A stretch of 64,000 nt of DNA, taken from contig UESW01005011.1 of NCBI GenBank assembly GCA_900491605.1, positions 339,543-403,542 on the forward strand, written 5' to 3'. Positions 63,741 through 64,000 of the stretch are shown here, one piece after another. A program made the translations under genes and the position numbers. This DNA comes from Calamus simplicifolius (lineage: Eukaryota > Streptophyta > Magnoliopsida > Arecales > Arecaceae). Under the pieces are notes generated by a model, which was not told where the DNA came from, ran no database searches, and worked only from the letters and a program-made list of their open reading frames with translations. How positions within the stretch are numbered: the stretch's first letter is position 1; the number at the start of each line of letters is the position of its first letter.

Positions 63741-64000
63741 AAGTAAGTATACTTTTGAATCACACTCATGAACATAACATCTAATTACCTGGTTAGGACA
63801 GTACTTAAACAATTCAGGTTCTTCCCAAAAATAATACTTTACTTGTGAAAAAAATCTATCCTTTTCTTGTTTAGACTAGTGGGAAGGAATTTGTCCTGTT
63901 GCTAAGTAATTGATAATATGGATAAACTAAGGAAGACCAGAAGAAATTAAAAAAAGTTGTTTATCAAAAAATTTCTCTATGATCTCATCTGTGCTTAATG
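63741..64000 (-). other. Gypsy pol upstream of integrase, decayed
   Basis: Expected to be RNase H and its linker to integrase. No continuous frame; I could not place motifs with confidence. Confidence 0.4.

Larger units (their letters stand above)
60605..64000 (-). mobile_element. Ty3/gypsy element, 3' portion (rest beyond the window)
   Basis: On the minus strand: integrase (63700-62640), 1.1 kb of tail, purine tract AAGTTGAGAGAAG, and 3' LTR 61522-60605. The 5' LTR, gag, protease and RT must lie to the right of 64000. The motif reading AGCGCTCCTGGGAGGCAACC on the minus strand (62601-62620) follows pol, a feature I associate with Athila/Tat-type elements. Confidence 0.85.

Overview
This window reads as nuclear DNA of a flowering plant, probably a monocot and possibly a palm. 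Supporting signs are GT-AG (and one GC-AG) spliced genes, plant-type CACTA transposons, Ty1/copia and Ty3/gypsy retrotransposons, RTE-like LINEs and a Tourist-type MITE. The palm guess is inference; no sequence feature proves it. There are no bacterial operons, CRISPR arrays or recognisable tRNA/rRNA genes. One assembly gap of 269 N lies at 15837-16105.

Layout. 1-3110 is the 3' part of a CACTA element (A): a GC-rich array of about 87-bp repeats, then nine AT-rich units of about 133 bp carrying GCGACGCAA/TTGCGTCGC palindromes, ending in a CACTA terminus. It is inserted into the TNP2 transposase gene of a second CACTA element (B, to 7476), whose decayed TNP2 and Transposase_24-like genes follow. 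7477-10380 holds a degenerate gypsy solo LTR, local repeats and a GC-rich TATA-containing promoter-like stretch. A decayed copia element (copia-1, + strand, 10381-18307) sits just downstream of that stretch and is itself interrupted by another LTR and the gap. 18308-20880 shows nothing identifiable. 20880-26030 holds remnants of two copia elements. 26031-32683 is a complete-ended, frameshifted copia element (copia-2, - strand) with a perfect 5-bp target duplication.

The one ordinary host gene I can support is a five-exon NRT1/PTR (NPF) family transporter on the + strand, coding exons 34571-48393, predicted 512 residues, resembling the NPF4 clade. Its first intron is about 8.9 kb and contains a truncated LINE, a Tourist-like MITE and a degenerate tandem array. 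Its last intron appears to be of the GC-AG type.

48394-55500 is gene-free: LINE 3' ends and a roughly 1.3-1.8 kb direct duplication, one copy of which later received a LINE insertion with a 14-bp target duplication. 55515-57025 has a GC-rich 19-bp minisatellite and a broken gypsy-type ORF, followed by a 3' LTR piece related to the LTR nested in copia-1. 60605-64000 is the 3' end of a gypsy element on the - strand whose LTR family is the same as the solo LTR near 8 kb.

I found no coherent undescribed biological system. The observations most worth checking are the nested CACTA pair and its GC-rich array, the GC-AG intron and five-exon model of the NPF gene, and several insertion histories that can be read directly from target-site duplications.
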